This document shows positions 45,781 through 56,674 of a stretch of 64,000 nucleotides of DNA, piece after piece. Below the pieces are notes generated by a model. That model was not told the DNA's origin, did not search any database, and saw only the letters and a list, made by a program, of their open reading frames with translations. Every line of letters starts with the position of its first letter. Within the stretch, counting starts at the first letter, position 1. Position numbers and translations under genes: made by a program. The DNA is from Chrysoporthe austroafricana (lineage: Eukaryota > Ascomycota > Sordariomycetes > Diaporthales > Cryphonectriaceae), in NCBI GenBank assembly GCA_001051155.2, contig JYIP02000005.1, forward strand, positions 930,001 through 994,000, read 5' to 3'.

Positions 45781-47650
45781 ATGGACTCTAAACTCATTCT
45801 AGAGAAGCAAAAGTCCGGGGAGCATCTGCCAGATCTGCACTCCCTAGAAAAGAGTACGTAACAAAGATCCACTACCCTTCAGCTCCATCAGACGAGCATA
45901 GTGCTAATCGGTAAATTTTGTGTCCATTAGATGTTTCGAACTCCCTCGGCACGGTTGAAAACGATCCTCTCTCGCGCCTTGGTCTACAGTCCGACACCCG
46001 CAAGCACCTGAAGCTGCTGGACATCATTTCGACAGGATGGAACATCTGCAACAGCTGGGCGGCGGTGGCTGCGACGATGGCCATCTCCATCGCGTCTGGA
46101 GGGCCCGTGACTTTGATATATGGCATACTTGTCATATTCATCTTGGGAGGGTCGTGTGCGCTCAGCATGGCTGAGATTGCGTCTGTGTTTCCCACTGCCG
46201 GCGGACAATATCATTGGACTAGTATTCTTAGCCCTTCGTCGGCCAGTAGAGGACTAGTGGGTTATCCAACACTCGATCTCCTGTATCTTTCGCTACTGAC
46301 TTAGTGCTTCAGAGTTACTGGTGTGGGATCATCAACACTTTCGGCTGGATTGCGAGCGTTGCTGGATTCATCGTCCCCTTCCCGGTAATTATCCTTGCGC
46401 TGGTGTCGTTCTGGCACCCTGGCTACGTAGCCGAAGCGTGGCACGTCTTTCTGATATACCAAACACTCAACATACTGCTTACGACCTATAACATCTTTGG
46501 TTTGCGGAAAACTATCTGGGTAATGGATGTTGGCTGTAGGTGCTTCCCTGAGACCCAACTAGACGGCCACTTGGTGGGACTTTTACAGAGTGGAAAATAC
46601 TGACACGAGGTTTGTGGGATAAGTCTTCATGTCCATTGTCGCTTTCTTCGTTATCACAATCACCTGCGTGGCCAAATCAAGTCCGAAGCAGACCAGCGAG
46701 TCCGTCTGGACACAGTTCGAGAATACGTCGGGATGGTCATCAGATGCGATTGTCTTTCTCACCGGCCTTGTGAACCCGAACTTCATCTACTCGGGACTTG
46801 ATGGAGCCATCCATCTTGCGGAAGAGTGTACCAATGCAGCAACAGCCATCCCACGAGCTCTGGTATCTACCATCGTTATCGGCTTCGTGACATCCTTTGC
46901 ATTTGCGGTAACCATGTGTTACAGCTACCACGATTTCGACACCGTCCTTGCCTCACCGTACGTTGCGCTCTGCCGATATCATGCTCGGTCTACATTGAGA
47001 TGAGTCACCACTAACCACATTCGTTTCCAACAGATTTCCCGCTCTCGAAATTTTCTACCAAGCAACCTCTTCCGCTGCCGTTGCGACCTTTTTTACCCTA
47101 ATACTGGCGATTATCAGTCTTTTTGCAATCACTGGCGCTCAACAAACTGCCTCGCGGCTGACATGGTGCTTCGCTCGAGACGACGCGATTGTGTTGTCGC
47201 CATATCTCTCCCGCATGCATCCACGCTGGGGCGTCCCTGTCTGGGCTCTGTTGGTCAACGGGGCGTGTGTCTCTGCGTTAGGCTTTGTATATCTAGGGTC
47301 CTCCAGTGCTTTCAATGCACTGGTCAGCACGGGGTTGATCCTGCAACAGCTGAGCTTTGCGTTCCCAGCCGCGCTGATGCTGTACCACCGCGTTGCAGGA
47401 TCCCTCCAAGATGTCATGCCACCGACGAAGGAGAGATTCAGATTACGTTTTGGGATTGGTGCCATCGCCAATTGCTTGACTATCATCTTAGCGTTGCTGA
47501 GCTTGGTTTTCTACGACTTTCCTACTGTACTACCAGTGACGGCTGGCAATATGAGTAAGTGGCCGTAAACTTTTCCCAATGACTTTTCATGATGGAAGCT
47601 GACACTGCAAAGATTATGCCTCCGCTGTGAGGGCTTGTTTGCGCTTGTGA
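45781..47650 (+). CDS. APC-family amino acid/GABA-type permease with altered C-terminus
   Basis: Plasma-membrane permease of 504 residues as read. Six exons: 45781-45853, 45931-46256, 46313-46535, 46624-46957, 47034-47554 and 47613-47650. All introns are short (56-88 bases) with GTACGT, GTGGGT, GTAGGT, GTACGT and GTAAGT donors. The product shows the fungal GABA/choline permease pattern: STGWNICNSWAAVA in helix 1, GGQYHWTSIL after helix 2, and GLDGAIHLAEE in the central consensus loop, which is the family hallmark. Twelve membrane segments are expected. Homologues import GABA, choline, amino acids or polyamines. The reading frame breaks near 47630: the expected last part (GLFALVNWFAYATKRYNGP) is present at 47632-47709 but in another frame, so the protein ends about 20 residues early with an odd tail. 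It may still work or may be damaged. Confidence 0.87.
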
Positions 47651-48240
47651 ATTGGTTTGCATACGCCACAAAACGCTACAACGGTCCCAGGTTGGATCAT
47701 ACGTATTAAGATATCAACTGAACGCAGCCACATCGTGTGGACTCTTAATGACCAGAAGGAAAAACCAAATCATTCATTAGAATTATTCATGCTAGAGTGC
47801 CAAACAGCCTGTGGGTGATTGTTGAATTGCAGTCGCGAGTAAATCAGTCTGGTCCCGCTTGTACTGGCCATCAGGCACTCTGCTCTTCTACGACAGAGTA
47901 AATATGTCTCTGAGTACCGTACCTACTGAAGATGCACGAAAACAAGGCATCAGTTCTTCTCCAAGCGAAGGACTATGGTAGTGGCGATCGGCCGTCGGGA
48001 GGGTTGTACACTTACTAAGATGGTTCTAGTGAGTTTAATAATAAGCTTTCCCCACTTGTATCTAATCTGTCGGAACCGTGAACCCGAGATTCAGATTTCA
48101 CCTCAACTATCACTCACTTCCTTTTGTCAACATCATCTTAATTACCGCACTGTATCGTGGCCAGCAGGAGACTTACCCATCCTGATAAATGGGCCCCGAT
48201 AAGCCTAAAAAATGCAAGACTTCACCTTTCATGAGATTAT
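47651..48240. other. intergenic region, promoter of the Zn2Cys6 gene
   Basis: The first 59 bases still encode the out-of-frame permease tail. The rest is AT-richer non-coding DNA before the regulator start. No other feature seen. Confidence 0.55.
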
Positions 48241-50083
48241 ATGTCGCAACCGAGACGCTGGCTAACTCCGGTGATCACAGCTTGTTACAACTGTATGAAA
48301 AGGAGGATAGTGTGTGACCTGACGCTGCCGAAGTGCCAGAAGTGTGAGAAAAAGGGTCTCTACTGTCCTGGGTATGGCACCAGATATCGTTTTGCGGCTG
48401 GCCAGACAGCCTCACCTGCAGACCTTGGGTCCGCGGAAATAACACCGCCGTCCACACCCCAGCGAAGGGGGAGTAAGTTGAAATGGGTGGACGCCTCAAG
48501 TCGGATCAGATGGAATAGACGAAAAAGAGCGACGCAAAGCCCCCAAAGTGGCTCGAATTCGGGAGAAGCATCGAGCTGTGAAGCTTCACGGCAACAAGGA
48601 GATATCGATGCCGACACGACAAACCACTCGAGAGACTTGACTGGTCCTCAAGATGAAACAGCACTTCTCCTTCAGTATGATGGACGGGATTCTACCGCTG
48701 CCCCTTCATATACTCATGGATCTTCCAGTGCGGTCCTCTTCCCTCGTGAAGATAGCGAACCGTTCACACCTGTCCTGCAAGATGCACATGAATCACCCAG
48801 CGCGCCAGGAGACGATACCGTCATCGAAATTGCCAGGAGTGACTGCCATATTGCCCAAAGTTTGCCGAACCTAACAAAAAGGCTACACAACCTCCCGCCG
48901 CTACTCTCCAATCCTGACCCGAGGATGCGTCTCCTCTTCGATCACTGTAAGTTCGCCTCCTGCCCTGCGGTCCTGCCCGGAGTGCTGATACGTGTGACAG
49001 TCTCTACCCATGTCTCCCCTGTTATGATCATGTATGACGACGAAGCCAACGGCTACAGGCACCAAATTCTACCACTTGCACTGTCCGATCCTGTCGTCGA
49101 GCGCGCCGTATGCGTCGCAGCTGCATTTCACCTGTCACGGCACAAACCCGAGCTCCGACTGCCCGCCGAGAGCGGCCGGGCTGCGGTCATAAGCAAATTA
49201 ACTGAGAAGGCCTTTGACCTAAGTGATACGATGTGGGCAACACTTATCCTTCTCATTGTTGCCGACCTCGTCACTGGCCATGAACAGGTCCTTACTCTGT
49301 ACAAGATGCTTGTGGCTTTCTTGGATGCAAGAGAACAGGCCATGGGGCACCTTGGCTTAGGAGGGGGAACAGCATTAGGGGAGTTTCTATATTACCAGGC
49401 GAGGCTGTATGTCATGCATTTCACCCCGTTTCAATATGTCACCGTAAATGACTGATAGCTTCAGGATATCCTACTTTGCTCACCCTGTCCTGGGCGAATC
49501 GCAGGCCATCGAAGACTTTTCCCATCTCTTAAGAGATCCTTTGTGGTGCTTGGAACGATTCGCGCCACATCGAAACCAATCACTTGGTTTTGCGGCAACA
49601 ACGAACCAGACGCGGGCGCCTTCTCTCGCATTGTCTGACAGGAGGACGCAGCTTTATGTGGATATCGTCCGCGAAGCCACAGAAATCTATCTCGTGCGCG
49701 CAAGAACTCTAGATGACGACCCTCCGCCTCCTGCAGGTACACAAGCCGCCCCTGCCCACGCGATACTGACTACTCTCCAACGGGCGGAGGCGGATGAAAT
49801 AATTTCTCGGCAGGTAGCTCATATCCGCCATCTCTTTGAGCAAGTCAACCCGTCGGCGCCAGGCTCCCATACTATCGTTTGGCCTGCTTTCGTAGCCGCT
49901 GCAGAGTCACGCAGTGATGACGACAGGGGCTTCTTTTCTGCTGTGCTGCGGCGAATCTGGGACTCCACCGGTTATGCCAATGTCCTAAAGGGTCTAGATG
50001 CATTACCCGAGATTTGGGAATGTCAGAAACATGGGCAGAGATGGACGTCTGTTTTGACGAATTTGAAGACATTGATTATGTGA
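48241..50083 (+). CDS. Zn2Cys6 transcription factor, likely regulator of the amine gene group
   Basis: Nuclear regulator of 576 residues in three exons: 48241-48946, 49001-49406 and 49465-50083. Introns are 48947-49000 (GTAAGT...CAG, 54 bases, stop-free and in frame) and 49407-49464 (GTATGT...CAG). The zinc cluster has cysteines 15, 18, 25, 32, 35 and 42 (C-x2-C-x6-C-x6-C-x2-C-x6-C). A variable Ser/Thr-rich linker reaches about 215. Then comes the Fungal_trans_2-type domain, starting near LLFDHFSTHVSPVMIMYDDE and ending with the family-typical RWTSVLTNLKTLIM. It lies between the permease and the alcohol dehydrogenase on the same strand, so local pathway control is likely but inferred. Confidence 0.88.
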
Positions 50084-50907
50084 CCAATGAGGGAAAATGG
50101 ACAAATTGGAGTTACAAATGCTTTATCTTGAGTTTGGATCATCCTGGTATGCAAAGTGGCAGAGTAAACATGGATACCAAAAGCCCTAAAGCCGTTGACA
50201 AGAAGATAATTATCAACACTGGTCACCACCGCCCTCCTGACATGAATGAACAACCTAAGAACTTCAACAGGAGGCAGAGATCTATCCAAAAATTGCCAAC
50301 ATGATCTCCACAGTTCGAATCTCCATAATTCTTTTACGTGAAACGAGGCTGGGTCGCGTCCATGTCGTGCCCGAACGCCGAGACACCGAATACTACTGGG
50401 TACTGTACTAAACAAATATTAGATGCGACGTCACAGTGGAACAGGATCAGGGTACTTGACTTTCCTGACGTCTTCCGGAGACTTTAATTAACGGGCCTTG
50501 GTCTCCTATGTTCGAGTCAAAACGAAGCGAGCTATCCTCCCGACAACGGACCCGCAGTACTGGAACTTGCCGCGTGGGCCCTGCTAAAGAGTTTGGGGCG
50601 CCAATGAATGGCGGTGTCGCTGTCGCCATGCGGAAATTTACGCAAAACTGAATTCGATTTCTTTATGGCAGTGGGAAACCGGCACTTAGGCGTGGACCCA
50701 GGGGCAACGATTGATAAGCAGGGACAAAAGCAGGTATGTAAAATATAATATATATTATAGCTAGAAATGGTACAAGAGGGTATCCAAGAACCTTAAGCCG
50801 CCCGTTGATTTACCCGAACCAAGCGAAGACCTTGGTATCTCTTTTTCGATATCTATCTCTCAGATTGTTTGCTTGAATTTACTTGTGACAAGCGACACAA
50901 AGTTACA
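50084..50907. other. intergenic region, promoter of the alcohol dehydrogenase gene
   Basis: About 0.8 kb, AT-rich toward the 3' end (TATATTATAGC near 50750). Pyrimidine-rich leader before the start. No gene seen; an open frame at 50014-50304 overlaps the end of the regulator in another frame. Confidence 0.5.
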
Positions 50908-52173
50908 ATGGGCAGCACAACTGATTATAAGTTCGAGGGCTGGACAGCCCACGATGCCTCCGCGATCGAGGGCAAGATGACATGGCAAGAGATCAAGCCG
51001 AAGTCATGGGAGGAAACAGATGTCGATATCAAGGTGACCCATTGCGGAATGTGTGGCTCAGATATGCACTCTTTGAGCAACGGCTGGGTAAGTTCAGAGA
51101 GGAGGATCAACGCACTAAGAGCTTGCTCGGCTTCTGTTGTGTTAAAAATTCCCCTTCGAGATTGCGCTGTCCATTTCCAGGCGATAATTTACTGAAAAGA
51201 GCCACAGGGAGGAAGCAACTACCCTCTCACGGTCGGACATGAGATCGTCGGAGTTGCGGTCCGCGTGGGATCCAAGGCTGAGAACGGCATCAAGGTCGGT
51301 GACCGCGTGGGTGTGGGCGCCCAAGGCGATTCTTGCCTCAGCCGTTTCGGAAAATGCCACGAATGCGACGACGGAGAGGAGAACTACTGCAGCAGGATCG
51401 TTTCGACGTACAACTCGACCCACTTCAATGGTAATAACAACACCGGTGGCTTCGCGACCTACCATCGCTCTCCGAGCCACTTTGTTATAAAGATCCCCGA
51501 CGGCATTGAGTCGAGCCAGGCGGCGCCGATGCTTTGTGGTGGTGTGACCATGTTTAGGCCGATGAAGATTCATGGGGTCAAGCCCGGCATGTCTGTCGGT
51601 ATTGTGGGTGTTGGTGGTCTGGGTCATTACGGCGTCATGTTTGCGAAGTGTATGGGCGCTAGAGCCGTCGGTATCTCCCGGAGGGAGAACAAGAGGCAGA
51701 AGGTCATGAATCTGGGCGCAGATGACTACATTGCCACTGCGGACCAGGAGGGTTGGGAGAAGAAGCACGCTCGGAGCCTTGACCTAATCATCTCCACGGT
51801 GGCCTCCAGCAAGGCAAGTTTAGACATGATTCTGAATACTCTTTTGACTGTAAACCGAGCTAACTATTTACACTAGGTTCCTCTTGCTGGATACATGTCA
51901 CTGCTTAAAAGGGGTGGCAGCTTTGTGCAGGTCGGACTACCTGACGATGGCCCCTTCCAGATCCCAGGAGTCATCATTGTTCACGGCCGGACCAATTTCG
52001 AAGGATCTCTGATCGGATCTCCTCAAGACATACGGGATATGCTGGAGTTCGTTACCGAAAAGAAGATCCGCGGTCTCGTTGAGGAGCGCCCAATGAAGGA
52101 TGCTAACAAGGCTGTCGTTGACCTGGAGGATGGCAAGGCCCGATATCGATACGTGCTTTTTAACGAGGAGTAA
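50908..52173 (+). CDS. zinc-dependent, NADP-type alcohol dehydrogenase (cinnamyl-alcohol dehydrogenase/ADH6 group)
   Basis: Protein of 360 residues in three exons: 50908-51087, 51208-51813 and 51877-52173. Catalytic zinc ligands are Cys46 (HCGMCGSD) and His71-Glu72 (VGHEIVG). A structural zinc lobe with four Cys follows (CLSRFGKCHECDDGEENYC). The Rossmann motif is GVGGLG, and ISRRE at the end of the second strand suggests NADP(H). Members interconvert aromatic or aliphatic aldehydes and alcohols. Intron 1 (51088-51207) is GTAAGT...CAG. Intron 2 (51814-51876) begins with GC (AAG|GCAAGT) and ends TAG; only this joins the frame to give the family string SSKVPLAGYM. In this neighbourhood it could reduce or oxidise the aldehyde made by the amine oxidase. 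Confidence 0.92.
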
Positions 52174-52903
52174 GAATTTGTGTCTGGTCTGCAAATGCCT
52201 GGATACGGCATTAGTTTGATCTATTTAGATTTTAGAGGGCATTCGAAAGAGCGCCTGCAGTACAATTCCAGAGATCAGAGTAGCATTACGTTGATCCTGC
52301 GGCTTGACTTGTACCTATTAAATGTGCAGTATGCCAGAGGAGATGTGCGAAGGGTTTGATTATGAGACCGATGAGCTCAAGCGGGCCTAGGGAACTCCGA
52401 GCAACAAGACATTGGGATGGTTTAACGGCTGCTTGAGGTGTGGGAGATGGAGAAAGCAGTGTGGATTAACCATATTTCCCCCCAATAGGATGGCTGTTCA
52501 ATCCTGTCCTTAGAGACACGATGGGCCGACGCAACCGTGGCTGCACCGCAGATACCTCTGAGTGGGAAATATTCGGGAACTCATTTATCATTACATAGTG
52601 AAGATTGAGCTCGAATGGAATTCTCGAATGTCTTTTTGGCTGTGTCTCTGGCACTACTGGCTTTCCACTGGATGATTACTTTAAACCTCGACGGCTCGAA
52701 ATTTAATCTGTGATTCACTACCTAGGTGTTGATTACGCGCCTCTATCTGATGCAAATGCACCACACAACTTTATCCAACCCGTGGCGTCCATACTCAGCT
52801 TATTCCTCCACCTTTGATAGCATCAAAATGTGCCCTCAGAGTTTCCCTGTCCGAAGCTTGATTGTTAAAAACATGAAGCCGCGAGGCGTCATACAAACAG
52901 TCA
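52174..52903. other. intergenic region between convergent genes
   Basis: About 0.7 kb of AT-richer sequence between the alcohol dehydrogenase (plus) and the small mitochondrial-type gene (minus). No gene seen. Confidence 0.5.
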
Positions 52904-53526
52904 TCATTCTCCTCGTACCGACTTGATCGGATCCGTTCTCTTTGTAGGCGGGCTGAACTTTTGAGTCTTTTCGATCTATCCGATCATCTTCTGTCAGGAT
53001 GAAATTCGTACATGAGAACTCTACACAGCCTCCTTTGCTGAAACAACTCACCTTTTCCCGGTTCACAGGGTGGTTCAGCGCATCATGCGGCAGATCCGAT
53101 TCCACATCCTCGTACTTCGTCGTCACGACGTCGTCGATCCCGTGCAACTTGCCGCCAAGTCGGCCGGCGGCACGTTTATTGTCCTCCACGTGGATGTGCT
53201 TGGTATGGAGACCTTTCTGAGCATCGTGATCGTTGTGTGTGACCTTGTCGTGGCCACTACTGAGGAGGTAAAGACTGCCGGGAATGATGACGGCTACGGC
53301 GCCTAGGACACTATGGAGCGTGGAAGACTGTCAGCATCTCAAATTCTTTGGATAAGAAGGTGATTAGGAAGACTCCAGGAGACACGAACATGGGAAGTCC
53401 GCCAATTCCTTGGGCCTTTGAAGTGGGCTCCTCTACTCTGTGGGAGGCGAAGGGCCTCCTTGCCGCGGGGATGAGAGGACGGCGAGCGATTGCTTGACAG
53501 AGCGAGGCGGAACGAACGGTAGGCAT
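52904..53526 (-). CDS. small single-pass membrane protein, probably mitochondrial
   Basis: Protein of 155 residues in three exons: 53390-53526, 53052-53310 and 52904-52975. Introns are 53311-53389 (GTTCGT...TAG with a GCTGAC branch about 20 bases before the end) and 52976-53051 (GTGAGT...TAG). The N-terminus is Arg/Ala/Ser-rich without acids for about 28 residues (RRPLIPAARRPFAS), as in mitochondrial import signals. After a Gly-rich joint comes one hydrophobic helix (GGLPIVLGAVAVIIPGSLYLL, about 41-61), then a His/Asp/Lys-rich soluble tail. I know no function for it. The third exon is the least certain; reading through intron 2 instead gives a different tail. Confidence 0.6.
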
Positions 53527-54772
53527 GATGTTGTGAATGTCACGTTCCCGGAAACTCGAGGTGTGTTCTCATGGTTATGGCAATGAGCGAGCTTCCATAT
53601 TGAAATTAATTAATATCATATGGTCTATGGACCCTTGAAGACGTTGTGGTTGTCGTCTACGTCAGAGATGCGCTAATTCATCGTCATTGATAATTGTCGC
53701 TAGTGAGGCTAGAATGGCTAATGAACGGTATCCCACAACACGCCTTAGGTAAGAGAACGGTTCGAGCACTCCTGCCGTATTTGGAAATCTTTCCTCGGTC
53801 AGCCTGGCATACCTACGCGTAGGCGGAGTTGAAAGATCCGTCGCAAAAGTTGCCAGAGCATGGATGTACTTCAGTCGATTCGGATGCGACGACCTTTTAG
53901 AGGTAATTGCATGCGCACATATATCTTATCATAACTAACATTTCAAACGGGAAGAATTTCGAACAATAACGAGCTTCATCTTTGCAGAAGGAAAGCCGTA
54001 GAGACCGTGAAGCAGAGGACGCGTCAACTTGTTCCGTAACACACCTGCACATGTTGCATTGTTTGAAAGTCTTGCACCAGCGCGGCGCAGCATTTACAGT
54101 GGAGTGCCAAGGGCGCCAGATGCTGCCAGAGCCGCTGAATATGTACGTGTTTCCTCAATCAAGATGATGGCTCAAAGACAGAGATGACATTTAGTGTTTC
54201 GACCGAAGAGCCCCTTTGGACATGACACAGCGCCACTAACGAAGCGCGACCAAGACTTTCCTATCAGGTTCGGATGCCTCTCGATGCCCTTGCAGGTGCC
54301 GTGGTCCAATCGCGTCGGATCACCCTTCTCCGTTAGCAATGTTTGGCCTGATTGCCATGACTTCCTATAGTTGGACTGTATGCAACTCTGCCAGGTTTGT
54401 TTGGAGTAGATCATGCAAGGGCAGCTGCGCTTGGATAGGAAGATAGGAAATTCATGGCCGGGTTATTGGTGTTTCGTGCCTCAGATCCTGGAACTAGGGA
54501 AAGTGTAAAATATCGGACGGCGGCAAACTAAGCTTTTTCTGGTGTACATGCGACACTCGACGTCTGCGACACAGGCCACTGCGCAAATAGCCCGATCGGG
54601 AAGTCGAAGAGACGATGTGAATCATAATGGGTTCTACAAGTAATATGAATGACAAGATCGCCTTCTTTTTCACCTCCCCCTCTGACTCTTCTGGGTCACA
54701 TCTCGTCCTCCCTAAACTTCTCTCCCCCCTCCTTACACATATGCGAGCTTATCGCTGGTCGAAATAGCAAAT
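53527..54772. other. intergenic region, promoter of the second MFS gene
   Basis: About 1.2 kb, partly AT-rich (TTAATTAATATC near 53605). A 61-codon frame at 53982-54167 contains one H-x2-H-C motif and is discussed under rejected items. A pyrimidine-rich leader with CCTCCCCCTC-like runs lies just before the start at 54773. Confidence 0.5.
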
Positions 54773-56674
54773 ATGGACAACTTCACAAGTGTAAGGGACG
54801 TGAAGATGCGAGACAGCATGGAGGATGTCCTCGTGGACAGGAGGCCCTACATGGAGTCGACCAATGCCCAGGTAGTGGGTACGACTCAACTTTTCGAAGG
54901 AGGCCAGATGCGCTGCGTCCCGATGCCCACGCCCGATCCGAAAGACCCTCTCAACCTGCCTGAGTGGCGCAAGTGGGCCGCCATTATCACACTCTCGCTG
55001 TTTGGAGCCCTCGCCCTCTCGGCCGAGGCCATCATCGGCGCCCTGGTTCCCATCTTCGTCCTCGAGTACGCCGGTATCGACCCTAAGATCCTCGGCTCGA
55101 TTGATCTCAGCACGCTGAGCTTCACCACTCCTGGGGGAAAGCCTGCAGACCCCCTTCAGCTGCTTTCGAGCCTGGGTGGTCCCCCGATCTCCAAGGTCGA
55201 CTTGATCTCCACGCTCCCTATTCTCGTCAACGGCATCGCATCCTACGTCTTGGTGCCGCTATCCATCGCTTGGGGTCGGCGTCCTATTATTCTCTTCGCC
55301 GGAGTCATGGCATGGACTGGAGGTCTTTGGGCCGGATTCAGCACCAGCCTCAACAGCCATATCGCAGCACGAGTCTTCCAGGGTTTCGGAGCTGGTGCTG
55401 TGGAAGCTCTCATCCCCCTAATCTTGCAGGACATGCTATTCATCAACCAGAGAAATAAGGCGTTCTCTCTCGTCAGCGCAGGCCAAGGCCTGTTTATTGT
55501 CTCCATCGGCTTGACGAGTCCCCTTATCATCGTCAAGCTTAGCTGGCGGTGGATCTACTATATTACCGCGGGTACAGGCATTCTTGTTTGGATTGCCATG
55601 ATTTTCCTGGTCCCTGAAACGAGATGGGTCCGCTCACAGGAAGAACTTGGTACGTATCTCCATATCCATGTTGCAGGTGGTGCATCCCAAGAACGAAACA
55701 TAGCTGACTTCATAGCAGCCGGAAAGGAAGTATACCCCATTCGCCCAGGTGAGAACCGACCACGACTAGACTACGCAAAGTACGGATATCGCTCCACCAA
55801 GGATGACTTCGGTGTCTTCGCCGTCAAGACTGAGTGGGGACTTTGCAAGAAGTCTGTTATGGAGACCATCAAGGCGACCTTCTTCCCCAACGTGCTCTGG
55901 GTCATCGCGCTCAACTCGGTCTTCGTGGGTTCTCTCTCAGCTACCACGCAGAACGCTGCCGCCATCATCCTGAGCCTGAAGCTCAACTTCGACCAGCTGG
56001 GCCTGGTTGTGCTTCCCATTGTTGCCGCGACTCCTTTCGTATGGCTCTTTGGTGGATACTTTGCCGACAAGATCTCGAATTACCGTGCGAAGAGGAACAA
56101 CGGGCAGAGAGAACCCGAGTCACACTTGATCAGTCTCGCATTCCCCCTGATCGCTGGCATAATTGGGCCGCTCTTGTTCGGATATGCTGGTGATCACACA
56201 GAGGAGAGGCCTCTGGCCTACCTCCTTGTCGGATTCTTCCTGATCGGTTTCGGTGGCTTGACCATGAACACGCTGGTGAGCGTGTACCTGGTTGAAAGTT
56301 ATCCCAATTACGCTGGGTATGTAGTATCCCCACGTGTGGGATGCCCGGATTTATCTGCTGTAGTGGTAGAGATTGTTGCTAACATATCGAACAGGCCTGT
56401 CCTCGTGACAATGTCTTCGTTCCGTCTCATCGCTGGCTTCCTAATCAGCTTCAAGTCTGCCGACTGGATTCTGGACCTCGGTTTCCTGAAAACGTTTGGC
56501 ATCTACAGCGGAATCATGGGGCTGTTCAGCCTCATGCTCCCGATTGTCTATAGGTACGGCAAGCGTATGCGTCTGTGGAGTGCAGGCCAGTTTGAGTCCT
56601 CACACGTGGACTCTGACGCCAAGAGCATGACGAGCATCGAGATGGACAAGGCATGGTCCTCAGATGATGCGTGA
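54773..56674 (+). CDS. MFS transporter, DHA1-like
   Basis: Membrane transporter of 584 residues after splicing. Exons: 54773-55649, 55719-56316 and 56395-56674. Introns 55650-55718 (GTACGT...CAG, 69 bases) and 56317-56394 (GTATGT...CAG, 78 bases) have lengths divisible by three and no in-frame stop, so the unspliced frame also stays open (633 residues). Splicing is preferred because it restores EELAGKEVYP and NYAGPVLVTMSSF, common in the family. Twelve membrane segments are expected. The helix 2-3 loop carries WGRRPIIL (motif A-like), and helix 4-5 shows RVFQGFGAGAVEAL. Relatives export drugs or take up polyamines and other small molecules; the substrate is unknown. A long soluble loop between helices 6 and 7 is typical for this group. 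Confidence 0.9.
   Translation: MDNFTSVRDVKMRDSMEDVLVDRRPYMESTNAQVVGTTQLFEGGQMRCVPMPTPDPKDPLNLPEWRKWAAIITLSLFGALALSAEAIIGALVPIFVLEYAGIDPKILGSIDLSTLSFTTPGGKPADPLQLLSSLGGPPISKVDLISTLPILVNGIASYVLVPLSIAWGRRPIILFAGVMAWTGGLWAGFSTSLNSHIAARVFQGFGAGAVEALIPLILQDMLFINQRNKAFSLVSAGQGLFIVSIGLTSPLIIVKLSWRWIYYITAGTGILVWIAMIFLVPETRWVRSQEELGTYLHIHVAGGASQERNIADFIAAGKEVYPIRPGENRPRLDYAKYGYRSTKDDFGVFAVKTEWGLCKKSVMETIKATFFPNVLWVIALNSVFVGSLSATTQNAAAIILSLKLNFDQLGLVVLPIVAATPFVWLFGGYFADKISNYRAKRNNGQREPESHLISLAFPLIAGIIGPLLFGYAGDHTEERPLAYLLVGFFLIGFGGLTMNTLVSVYLVESYPNYAGYVVSPRVGCPDLSAVVVEIVANISNRPVLVTMSSFRLIAGFLISFKSADWILDLGFLKTFGIYSGIMGLFSLMLPIVYRYGKRMRLWSAGQFESSHVDSDAKSMTSIEMDKAWSSDDA

Noticed and set aside
47627..47694. 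Extra intron at the end of the permease (GTGAGG...CCCAG)
   Set aside because: It would remove sequence that clearly encodes the conserved permease tail, so a frameshift explains the data better. RNA is needed to be certain.
50014..50304. Alternative ending for the Zn2Cys6 regulator in another frame (AEMDVCFDEFED...)
   Set aside because: It looks tempting, but the main frame ends with RWTSVLTNLKTLIM, a usual ending of this family, and no canonical intron would lead into the other frame.
53982..54167. H-x2-H-C motif as in UstYa/DUF3328 oxidases
   Set aside because: Only one motif in a 61-codon frame. The second motif, the N-terminal membrane helix and supporting exons are absent, so chance cannot be excluded.
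43362..56674. Secondary-metabolite cluster
   Set aside because: No polyketide synthase, peptide synthetase, terpene cyclase or dimethylallyl transferase is present. The enzymes fit primary nitrogen use.
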